A stretch of DNA of 6,458 nt from DASVLX01 sp036384655 (GTDB taxonomy: Bacteria; Actinomycetota; Actinomycetes; Mycobacteriales; Pseudonocardiaceae), in contig DASVLX010000096.1 of the NCBI GenBank assembly GCA_036384655.1, positions 1-6,458 on the forward strand, given 5' to 3'. The position numbers were made by a program, and so were the translations under genes. The notes beneath the pieces are model-generated. The model searched no databases. It had not been told where the DNA came from and saw only the letters and a list, made by a program, of their open reading frames with translations. Shown here one piece after another: positions 1 to 5,055 of the stretch; the stretch's first letter is position 1; each line of letters begins with the position of its first letter.

Positions 1-216
1 GGCCCGGACCAGTTCGTCCAGGTTGACGGCGGTCGGCGAGAGCACCGCGGGCGCCGTACCAGTGGTGCTGACCAGGGCGCGCAGCCGACTGGCGGCCGTG
101 TCGCCGCCCGGCTCGACCGAGCCGATGCCGTCGAACTGCACGCTGCCCGCGTCGGCGACCCGCACCAGCACGTCACGCAGCGCGGCGGCCGGCGCGACCA
201 CCGCGATCCGTCTCAT
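1..216 (-). CDS. V/A-type ATP synthase subunit I, N-terminal fragment (runs off left edge)
   Basis: Only the first 72 codons are present; the frame stays open to base 1. In this family the large membrane subunit I (the 116-kDa 'a' subunit) forms the ion path against the rotor ring and anchors the peripheral stalks. The visible residues start MRRIAVVAPAAALRDVLVRV, followed by ADAGSVQFDGI. This fits the family's opening: a beta strand, a helix, then a Gly-Val-x-His/Gln-like strand in the cytoplasmic domain. The membrane domain lies outside the window, so the assignment rests on this pattern plus position directly behind a subunit C gene. The ATG at 216 is 19 bp past the stop of the upstream gene. 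No good Shine-Dalgarno sequence precedes it, so translation may depend on coupling. Function is inferred from a short fragment and context. Confidence 0.68.
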   Translation of the reverse strand, partial: MRRIAVVAPAAALRDVLVRVADAGSVQFDGIGSVEPGGDTAASRLRALVSTTGTAPAVLSPTAVNLDELVRA

Positions 217-235
217 CCGGATCGGGCGAACCAGT

Positions 236-1159
236 TCAGGCAAGCGCATCGAACGCCTCCATCGGCGTGCCGCCCTGGGCGGCCAGTTCGAGCCCGGCCC
301 GCACCCGCCAGGCGTCGACGGCGAGCAGACCAACCGCGGCGACCAACACGGCCGCCTCATAGCGCGAGTGGTCCAGCATGTAGGTGGCGTCCCGTTCCAC
401 CCGCGTCCACCACTTGTTCTCCGCGGCCCACAGCTCCTCCGGGGTGGACACGTCGGCAAGCGCCCAGCGCAGCTCGGCAGGCAGTTGCCCGCTGTACTGG
501 GTCAGCGAGTTGGCGCGCATCGGGCCGGCGCCGAGCACGCCGACGGCCGTCCGGCGGGCCGGTTCGGTGAGCTCACGTCCGGCCAGGAACCGTTCCCGGG
601 CGACCAGCAGCGCCAGCCCGGCCCGCGCCCAGTCGGCCGCGTCGGAGATGCCCTCCGCGATCCGGTTCGCCCAGGTCAGTCGCATGCTGATACCGATCGC
701 CTCGGGCGTGTCGTCGCCCGGGTCACCCCATGTCGACGCGGCGAGTGTGCGGCGCAGCTCGGCCACGGACCCGGTGGTGGACAGTCGCCGCCACGCCGTC
801 CCGAGCGCGCCCATCCGGTACGGTGCCGGCACCAGCTGACCAGCCATGGACCGAACGCGGTCCTCCACATTGGACAACTCGAACCAGCCGACGAACCGCC
901 GCATGACGCGGGCCCCGGACGGCGGTTGCCAGCCCGCGAGCACCCGCAGCCGCCACAGCAGCGCCGTGGACACCGCTCGCTCGGCCTCGGCGAGGGACTG
1001 CCCGACACGGATCTCCCTGCCGTACAGCCCATCCACGAGCCGGTCCAGTGCCTCGGCCAGGGTGCCGCTGCCGGCCAGTTCGCGGGCCCCCGTCACGCCG
1101 ACCCGGCCCTCCAACATGGTCCTGGCCCGGATGTCGCCAGCGACCCAGGACGCGGTCAT
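236..1159 (-). CDS. V/A-type ATP synthase subunit C (AC39/subunit d-like)
   Basis: This 307-residue protein is close to the usual 320-350 of the family. Subunit C is the funnel-shaped, all-helical socket joining the central stalk to the membrane rotor ring. The sequence is helical throughout, with no signal peptide or long membrane segment. FELSNVEDRVRSM at about 93-105 resembles the conserved N-terminal-domain motif in which an acidic/Asn pair precedes a basic helix. The C-terminal helix at about 268-295 matches the typical final helix with its basic residues. The start is the ATG at 1159, which overlaps the upstream stop as ATGA, indicating translational coupling. The frame is open further upstream, but that part lies inside the preceding gene. 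It sits between a coiled-coil stalk subunit and subunit I, as in known A/V-ATPase operons. It looks divergent, so this is a family-level call. Confidence 0.72.
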   Translation of the reverse strand: MTASWVAGDIRARTMLEGRVGVTGARELAGSGTLAEALDRLVDGLYGREIRVGQSLAEAERAVSTALLWRLRVLAGWQPPSGARVMRRFVGWFELSNVEDRVRSMAGQLVPAPYRMGALGTAWRRLSTTGSVAELRRTLAASTWGDPGDDTPEAIGISMRLTWANRIAEGISDAADWARAGLALLVARERFLAGRELTEPARRTAVGVLGAGPMRANSLTQYSGQLPAELRWALADVSTPEELWAAENKWWTRVERDATYMLDHSRYEAAVLVAAVGLLAVDAWRVRAGLELAAQGGTPMEAFDALA

Positions 1160-1629
1160 AAGGTGCCCTCGCCGGACGATGGTTGTTCCGCCGGTCGCGA
1201 CTGTCCGGCGAGGATGTCCCGTGCGATCCCCACCACCCGGTCGACATGTCCGGGCAGGCGTTCGGCCACGCCGGCCTGGATCCGTTCGATCTCGCCATCC
1301 GCCGCGGCCCCCAGAGCCTCCAGATCGGCCCTGGCGCGCGCCAGTCGCGCCCGGGCCGCCTCGGTCCGAACCGTCTCGGCGTGCGTGTTCGCGTCCTCGA
1401 CCAGTCGCGCCGCGCGGTCGGCGGCCTGCCGGGTGGCGGTCTCCGCCCGCTCTCGTGCGGCCTGTCGGATCTCGGCCGCCTGGGCCTCGGTGCGCCGCAA
1501 CGCGGCCAGCACCGGGGCCAGTTCGGCGGCCATGCTCAGCTTCTCGTCGGCTGGCACACCCACGCCGCCGGCACCCCCGGGCGTACCCGCTCGCAGGTAC
1601 TTCCGCAGGATTTGCTGCAACGTGGTCAT
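1156..1629 (-). CDS. Peripheral-stalk coiled-coil subunit of V/A-type ATPase (G/H- or E-like)
   Basis: A 157-residue soluble protein. Residues 1-30 include a Gly/Pro-rich linker (about 15-25). Residues 31-125 form one long Ala/Glu/Arg helix with heptad-like spacing (LRRTEAQAAEIRQAARERAE and onward), the signature of a stator stalk. The C-terminus has VDRVVGIARDIL at 129-140, which resembles the end of archaeal H/bacterial G subunits and F-type b-like stalks. Typical G/H subunits are about 100-110 residues and E about 190, so this length is intermediate and the subunit letter is uncertain. The ATG at 1629 follows a strong GGAAGGTGAG ribosome site about 8 bases away. It overlaps the subunit C start by 4 bp. 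The stalk would keep the catalytic head from rotating. The coiled coil alone is not diagnostic; the downstream subunit C and I genes support the call. Confidence 0.66.
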   Translation of the reverse strand: MTTLQQILRKYLRAGTPGGAGGVGVPADEKLSMAAELAPVLAALRRTEAQAAEIRQAARERAETATRQAADRAARLVEDANTHAETVRTEAARARLARARADLEALGAAADGEIERIQAGVAERLPGHVDRVVGIARDILAGQSRPAEQPSSGEGTL

Positions 1630-1671
1630 GGCCGCTCACCTTCCACCGGGCGCCCGCTCAGACCGTGGCGC

Positions 1672-1866
1672 CTACTCCGTGTGGCTGGTTGCCTTCTCGT
1701 GCCCGGACTCGCGCGTCTCGCGCAGGTCGGTTTCCTTGAGATCGTGGTAAAGCGCGGCTCCGAGGTAGCGCTGCATGGCTTCCTCGTGACCTTGCCGTGT
1801 CACCGGCCGGGCAGCGACGTCCCGGCGGGACTCGACCGACGTCCTGTGCGACTCGCGTTCACCCAT
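1672..1866 (-). CDS. Small charged hypothetical protein, first gene of the ATPase operon
   Basis: A 64-residue protein of no family I recognise. It is rich in Arg, Glu and His. A single short amphipathic stretch, AMQRYLGAALYHDLK (about 30-44), sits between polar tails; there is no membrane segment, signal peptide or cysteine. The ATG at 1866 is chosen because AAGGA lies 8 bases upstream. A longer frame opens at 1926 but would take in the repeat-rich leader and lacks that ribosome site. It ends 42 bp before the stalk-subunit gene on the same strand, so cotranscription is likely. A role in assembly or regulation of the ATPase is possible from position only. Its small size leaves some doubt that it is translated, but the ribosome site and operon placement favour it. 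Confidence 0.55.
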   Translation of the reverse strand: MGERESHRTSVESRRDVAARPVTRQGHEEAMQRYLGAALYHDLKETDLRETRESGHEKATSHTE

Positions 1867-1875
1867 GACGACCGT

Positions 1876-1916
1876 CCTTTGTCGGCCCTTTGTCGACACT
1901 GACCTTGTTGTCGACA
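1876..1916. repeat. CCTTTGTCG direct repeats and paired TGTCGACA palindromes
   Basis: CCTTTGTCG occurs at 1876-1884 and 1887-1895, 11 bp apart. A related CCTTGTTGTCGAC starts at 1903. The perfect 8-bp palindrome TGTCGACA occurs at 1891-1898 and 1909-1916, 18 bp apart. They lie in the leader immediately upstream of the ribosome site of the 64-residue gene, where a repressor or activator could act. This is seen in the sequence; operator function is inferred. Confidence 0.45.
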
Positions 1917-1989
1917 TGTTCAACATCGCCGGGTTTGTGCCGGTCGGCCAGAGCCCAACGACCTCTGCGACGGTGGGCCCAAGTCCTAC

Positions 1990-2018
1990 GTCCGATCGCG
2001 AATCACATAGTCCGATCG
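1990..2018. repeat. 9-bp direct repeat GTCCGATCG, 20-bp period
   Basis: Two exact copies at 1990-1998 and 2010-2018 start 20 bp apart, about two helical turns. They flank the locally AT-richer CGAATCACATA. The spacing would place two protein monomers on one face of the DNA. They lie 89-117 bp upstream of the GTG start at 2107. Regulatory function is inferred. Confidence 0.4.
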
Positions 2019-2033
2019 AGTGACGGAGATCTG

Positions 2034-2045
2034 GGGGTCTTCCCC
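2034..2045. promoter_or_regulatory. Possible operator GGGGTCTTCCCC
   Basis: A 4-bp-arm inverted repeat (GGGG/CCCC) around TCTT, 61 bp upstream of the GTG start of the small cysteine protein. It matches the 12-mer at 2646-2657 at 9 of 12 positions and all three differences are transitions. It could be a site for the same regulator, or a chance GC-rich palindrome. Confidence 0.3.
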
Positions 2046-2106
2046 TGTTACTGGTGGGTCAACTAGCGTCAGGCTGCCCGCAGACCGGGGACACCCTGGA
2101 GCTGAC

Positions 2107-2592
2107 GTGACGTCCATCCACCACGAAACAACCAGCGAAACCGCTGGTGAGGCCGTTGACGAGAGCCGACATAGCGGTCGGTCGTACGGCTGTGCCCGGG
2201 TGTGCGCGCTGTGCGGCCATCCGATCCCGAACGGCACCGGCCTGTCCGCGTTGCTCCCGGACTCCTCCGTGATCGATCCACACGACCCGAGCCTGGACGG
2301 CCGCCGGCCGGTCTTCGCCTGCGGCGGCGATCATCTCGACGAACTGATCGCGCGGGCCCAGCGAGAGTGGATCGACGAGGAACTCTGGTTCGGACAGTTG
2401 TGCCGCGCCAGTGTCCGGCCCGGCATGTGCGACGCCGACCTGACCAGGCTGGGCCAGCTTGCCCGGTTGTCCGACATCAAACTGCGCCGCGCGCTGGAAT
2501 GGAACGCCGGCCACGAGCGCCCGTGCATCACGCTTCCCGGCGGCCAGCCGCTGCCGGTCGTGCTGTCACCACGCCCGCTGTCCGAGGCCTAG
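2107..2592 (+). CDS. Small cysteine-rich hypothetical protein with putative zinc site
   Basis: 161 residues from the GTG at 2107, chosen because GGAG lies 5 bases upstream. The frame extends back to an ATG at 2020, but that segment carries the operator-like repeats. Residues 1-28 are polar and probably disordered. CALCGHPIP at 33-41 gives a Cys-x2-Cys knuckle. A second cluster, ACGGDH at 71-76, offers Cys72 and His76, so one Zn2+ could be bound by Cys33, Cys36 and this pair. Further cysteines are at 29, 99, 108 and 140. Residues 75-98 (acidic, Trp-containing) and 110-135 look helical; there is no membrane segment or signal peptide. The layout resembles uncharacterised zinc-ribbon-like proteins of actinomycetes, but I assign no function. 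It is 112 bp upstream of the site-2 protease gene on the same strand. Confidence 0.72.
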   Translation: MTSIHHETTSETAGEAVDESRHSGRSYGCARVCALCGHPIPNGTGLSALLPDSSVIDPHDPSLDGRRPVFACGGDHLDELIARAQREWIDEELWFGQLCRASVRPGMCDADLTRLGQLARLSDIKLRRALEWNAGHERPCITLPGGQPLPVVLSPRPLSEA

Positions 2593-2704
2593 CGGGCGCC
2601 GCGGCATCGGAGCCCAGCGTGACGGGAACAACTCCCCGAGCAACCGGGACCTTTCCCGCTAACCGCTCGCCGGAAAATCGGCGCATTGTGGAGGCATGGT
2701 CCAG
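2593..2704 (+). promoter_or_regulatory. Leader of the site-2 protease gene: inverted repeat, hairpin and ribosome site
   Basis: This gap holds the perfect inverted repeat CGGGA-CCTT-TCCCG at 2645-2658. A small stem-loop CGCCG-GAAAAT-CGGCG follows at 2668-2683, then GGAGG at 2690-2694. The hairpin has no T-run, so it is a poor intrinsic terminator; it may shape the leader near the ribosome site. GGAGG is 10 bases from the ATG at 2705 but only 1 base from the ATG at 2696, which favours 2705. No clear -35/-10 was found. Confidence 0.4.
2646..2657. promoter_or_regulatory. Possible operator GGGACCTTTCCC
   Basis: A 12-mer with 4-bp arms (GGGA/TCCC) around CCTT, extended one more pair by the flanking C and G. 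It lies 47 bp upstream of the protease start and resembles the site at 2034-2045. It recalls half of the mycobacterial DosR box (GGGACT-WW-AGTCCC) but is 2 bp shorter and lacks the AGTCCC half, so DosR-type binding is only a suggestion. Confidence 0.3.
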
Positions 2705-3958
2705 ATGCATGGCGATGGCAGGGCCGCCGGGAGCCCGACGAGTCGGAACCTCGGCGCGGGCGGCATGGGCCGCCCGCCACGGAGGCGTCCGGGCCAGATC
2801 CCGCTGGGCACCTGGGCCGGCATCCCGGTGGGGGCCAACTGGTCGGTGCTGGTCACGATCGCGCTGGTGGCCGAGCTGATCGCGTCGCTCGTTCTGCCAC
2901 AGTCCGCGCCTGGCCTGTCGGCACTGACGTACTGGCTGGTCGGGATCGGTACCGCGGTGGTCTTCGAACTGGCGCTGCTGGTTCACGAGCTCACCCACGC
3001 GATCGTCGCCCGGCACTACGGCGTGCACACCGACGGCATCACCCTCTGGCTGCTGGGTGGCATGACCCGCTTCACCGCGGAATCCCCCACTCCGCGCGCC
3101 GAGCTGGCGATCGCCGTGTCCGGGCCACTGGCCAGCATCGTCGTCGGCGGTGTGTTCGTCGGCGCGAGCTTCGGCGGAGCCGCCCTCGGCCTGTCGACCG
3201 TGTACCTCAGCGCGCTGAGCTGGATGGCCATCATGAACATCGTGCTCGGCGTGTTCAACCTGCTGCCGGGCGCGCCGCTGGACGGTGGACGGGTGCTGCG
3301 CGCGCTGCTGTGGCGGCACAGCGGCAACCACAACCAGGCCACCGCCACCGCCGGCAAGGTGGGCATCGGGCTGGGCGCGGTGCTCGGCCTGCTCGGTGTG
3401 GTCGACATCTTCCTGCAGGGCCTGATCGCCGGGGTGTGGCTGATGCTGCTGGGCTGGTTCATGGCGACCGCGGCCAGCGCCGAGTCGACCAACGTCGGTA
3501 CTCAGTCGACCATCGTCGGGTTGAAGGTCCGCGATGTCATGACCCCGGACCCGATCACCGCGCCGGGCTGGCTGACCGTCGAAGCGTTCCTGACCCGGGT
3601 CGCGATCACGGCACGGCAGCGGGTGTTCCCGGTGGTCGACTTCGACCTGCGCCCCAGCGGCGTCGTGAACCTGAACAGCCTGCGCAGGTTGTCCGAACAG
3701 GATCGCCTCACCACCCGGGTCATCGACGCCGCGCAACCGTTGGAGAAAACCGTTGTGGTGACGCCGAACGCGCCGTTCTCGGTGCTGATGTCGGCGCGGT
3801 TGCGGCCGGGCCTGGACCTCGCGCTGGTGGTCGACGCCGGACACCTGGTCGGCGTGGTCAGCGCGGAGGATGTCAACCGCGCGCTCGAGCTGGCCGCGGT
3901 GGGACGCCGAAGCGCGGCACCCAGCGACGACCGGGATCCGTATCAGGACCTGCGCTGA
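2705..3958 (+). CDS. Site-2 protease (M50 family) with two C-terminal CBS domains, Rip3-like
   Basis: A 417-residue polytopic intramembrane zinc metalloprotease. The N-terminal 35 residues are basic and Pro/Gly-rich. Membrane segments fall at about 47-63, 74-101, 133-162, 169-190 and 219-258. The catalytic HELTH (HExxH) is at 94-98 inside the second segment. The third zinc ligand is Asp193 in NLLPGAPLDGGR, the family's LDG motif, so the enzyme appears intact. Residues from about 275 form CBS1 (opening VRDVMTPDP) and those from about 348 to 390 form CBS2, ending LVGVVSAEDVNRAL. CBS pairs usually sense adenine nucleotides. This architecture matches MjS2P and mycobacterial Rip3 (Rv2625c). Family members cut membrane-bound anti-sigma factors or other single-pass proteins; no substrate is visible nearby. 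The start is decided by GGAGG spacing; ATG 2696 would add 3 residues. Its last 86 bp overlap the opposing gene. Confidence 0.93.
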   Translation: MHGDGRAAGSPTSRNLGAGGMGRPPRRRPGQIPLGTWAGIPVGANWSVLVTIALVAELIASLVLPQSAPGLSALTYWLVGIGTAVVFELALLVHELTHAIVARHYGVHTDGITLWLLGGMTRFTAESPTPRAELAIAVSGPLASIVVGGVFVGASFGGAALGLSTVYLSALSWMAIMNIVLGVFNLLPGAPLDGGRVLRALLWRHSGNHNQATATAGKVGIGLGAVLGLLGVVDIFLQGLIAGVWLMLLGWFMATAASAESTNVGTQSTIVGLKVRDVMTPDPITAPGWLTVEAFLTRVAITARQRVFPVVDFDLRPSGVVNLNSLRRLSEQDRLTTRVIDAAQPLEKTVVVTPNAPFSVLMSARLRPGLDLALVVDAGHLVGVVSAEDVNRALELAAVGRRSAAPSDDRDPYQDLR

Positions 3959-4844
3959 CGCTGGCGCCGCGACCGGGTGCCAGGTCGACGAGGGCGATCC
4001 TCGGCGCGCCGTGCGGCCGCGACACGAACAGGTCGGCGAACAGCCAGCCGTCGGTCTCCAGGCCGCGCGGATCGACCTTCGCCGCCGCCAGCGTGTCCAG
4101 GGCCTGTGTCTGCTCGGCCGGACAGGTGAACCGGCGGTACTTGAAGACCCGATCGACATGCTGGGTGTCGTAGCCCAGGCCGGCCAACGTCTCGACGACC
4201 GGATCGAACTGGTACGTCCGCACCACGAAATGCGCCATCCACGGACGCCGGCCGTCATTGGCCTCGATGATTCGGCTGATGGTGCCGCTGGTGACCTGGC
4301 CGGGACGACCTGCGGAGATCACCAGGTCCAGGCCGGCCAACTGCCCGCGCTGACGCTCGTCGGGATCGCTGTCCACCAGGTCGGCATGCACCGCGTCGTC
4401 GATGAACCCGGCCAGCACGCCGTAGGAGAGCGCCGGGTAGGAGGCGTCCAGGCCAACATGGCGGCTGTGGTCGTGGATGTCGCGGTCCCGGATGAACCCG
4501 CGGTCGCGGGCCAGCATCCCCATCCGGTTCAGCCCGGCGGCGTCGGGCGCGGTGTACCAGTCATACAGCTCGTTCAGGGTGACGTCGCATTTCAGCAGCG
4601 CCGCGTTGATGCCATAGGAGCAGCCGATATCCAGGATGTTGGGCGCCAGAACCTCCTGGGTTCGGCGATACTCCAGGATCAGCCGCTGAAAATACGGTTT
4701 GGCGAGCTGAGGTATGCAGTAGTCGAACCGCCGCAGGGTCGCGAAGTAAAAGCGCGGGTCGGGCTGGCCGACGATCTGGTCGAAGTCGGGGGTTGTGTCG
4801 TCACCGGTGTCGCCACCGGTCCCGTCGCGCCTGGCTCCGACCAT
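3873..4844 (-). CDS. SAM-dependent methyltransferase-like protein (class I)
   Basis: 323 residues. Motif I of the Rossmann methyltransferase fold is clear: NILDIGCSYGIN at 69-80, the glycine-rich loop that holds S-adenosylmethionine. A later strand, VGLD at 130-133, may supply the acidic ribose ligand. LDLVISAGRPGQV at 172-184 fits strand 4, and WMAHFVVRTY at 202-211 fits strand 5. About 50 residues separate motif I from Asp133, more than the usual 20 or so, implying an insert that includes KCDVTLNELYDWY. The conserved part seems to end near LFVSRP (272-277). The last 45 residues are Arg/Pro/Gly-rich and partly lie in the overlap with the protease gene. The ATG at 4844 is chosen because AGAGG lies 5 bases upstream; the frame opens earlier, at 4931, without such a site. 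There is no signal peptide or membrane segment. The acceptor substrate is unknown. Confidence 0.8.
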   Translation of the reverse strand: MVGARRDGTGGDTGDDTTPDFDQIVGQPDPRFYFATLRRFDYCIPQLAKPYFQRLILEYRRTQEVLAPNILDIGCSYGINAALLKCDVTLNELYDWYTAPDAAGLNRMGMLARDRGFIRDRDIHDHSRHVGLDASYPALSYGVLAGFIDDAVHADLVDSDPDERQRGQLAGLDLVISAGRPGQVTSGTISRIIEANDGRRPWMAHFVVRTYQFDPVVETLAGLGYDTQHVDRVFKYRRFTCPAEQTQALDTLAAAKVDPRGLETDGWLFADLFVSRPHGAPRIALVDLAPGRGASVSAGPDTDPGRRWVPRFGVPPRPARARG

Positions 4845-5055
4845 GATTGCCTCTCGACCTCCCGACGTTGGACGCTCGTCGTCTCGCCGGTATAGCACAG
4901 TCGCCGTGAGGTGCTCGTGGCACAAAGTCACCTCGTCCAGAACATGTGACGCGCGCCACGAATGGTTTCTCTCTTCGTGGAACGCTCCCGCCGTCGTCGG
5001 CGATAGATCAAACGGGCGCGCCGAGCGCGCCGCTCGACGAGAGGCGGGGGATCAC
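4845..5055. promoter_or_regulatory. Divergent intergenic region between methyltransferase and HhH-protein genes
   Basis: These 211 bp should carry promoters for both flanking genes. On the minus strand CTATAC (4890-4895) is a possible -10, 46 bases from the methyltransferase start, without a convincing -35. GAGGTG (4908-4913) pairs with CACCTC (4929-4934), with GTGC/GCAC (4911-4914, 4920-4923) overlapping its left arm. On the plus strand GGAAC (4979-4983) resembles an ECF-sigma -35 with CGATA 17 bases downstream. A strong hairpin follows at 5015-5031. GGGGG at 5046-5050 is the ribosome site for the GTG at 5056. All promoter calls here are tentative. Confidence 0.35.
5015..5031 (+). repeat. 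Strong hairpin GGCGCGC-CGA-GCGCGCC in the HhH-gene leader
   Basis: A perfect 7-bp, all-G/C stem with a 3-base loop, 24 bases upstream of the GTG start at 5056. There is no following T-run, so it is not a standard intrinsic terminator. If the promoter is upstream, the mRNA leader would carry this stem next to the ribosome site. It could also be a protein-binding palindrome. Confidence 0.45.

Larger units (their letters stand above)
1867..2106. promoter_or_regulatory. Divergent intergenic region with several short repeats
   Basis: These 240 bp separate the minus-strand ATPase operon from the plus-strand small cysteine protein, so promoters for both should lie here. I see no convincing -35/-10 pair on either strand. 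Short motifs are dense: CCTTTGTCG copies and two TGTCGACA palindromes (1876-1916), ATGTTCAACAT (1916-1926), an imperfect stem with arms 1953-1960 and 1971-1978, the direct repeat GTCCGATCG (1990-1998 and 2010-2018), and GGGGTCTTCCCC (2034-2045). GGAG at 2098-2101 is the ribosome site for the GTG start at 2107. The density suggests regulated transcription; the regulators are unknown. Confidence 0.5.

Noticed and set aside
23..1750. A 575-codon plus-strand open frame across the ATPase genes
   Set aside because: It is a high-GC antisense shadow of three well-supported minus-strand genes. Its product is Pro/Arg/Ala-rich and low in complexity, with no recognisable domain.
1867..1926. ATG at 1926 as start of the 64-residue protein
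   Set aside because: The added 20 residues are encoded by the repeat cluster, and the ATG at 1866 has AAGGA 8 bases upstream.
1953..1978. Imperfect inverted repeat as a terminator
   Set aside because: One mismatch, a 10-base loop and no T-run. It also lies upstream of both divergent genes, where a terminator is not needed.
2020..2106. ATG at 2020 as start of the small cysteine protein
   Set aside because: No ribosome site precedes it and the segment carries operator-like palindromes, whereas the GTG at 2107 has GGAG at proper spacing.
2668..2683. Stem-loop as an intrinsic terminator of the cysteine protein gene
   Set aside because: The stem is only 5-6 bp, has no T-run, and lies a few bases from the next gene's ribosome site.
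2686..4173. A 495-codon plus-strand frame overlapping the protease gene in another frame
   Set aside because: The translation is Arg/Gly/Ala-rich and lacks membrane segments or motifs; the neighbouring frame holds HExxH, LDG and CBS motifs.
2528..4258. A 576-codon minus-strand open frame opposite the protease gene
   Set aside because: Its product is rich in His/Gln/Arg/Gly with no fold-like pattern, while the opposite strand encodes an intact M50 protease with all motifs. It is a GC-bias shadow.
4795..5055. Upstream extension of the helix-hairpin-helix gene to an ATG at 4795
   Set aside because: The extra 87 residues are Ser/Arg-rich, overlap the start of the divergent methyltransferase gene and span likely promoters. 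The GTG at 5056 has a good ribosome site.
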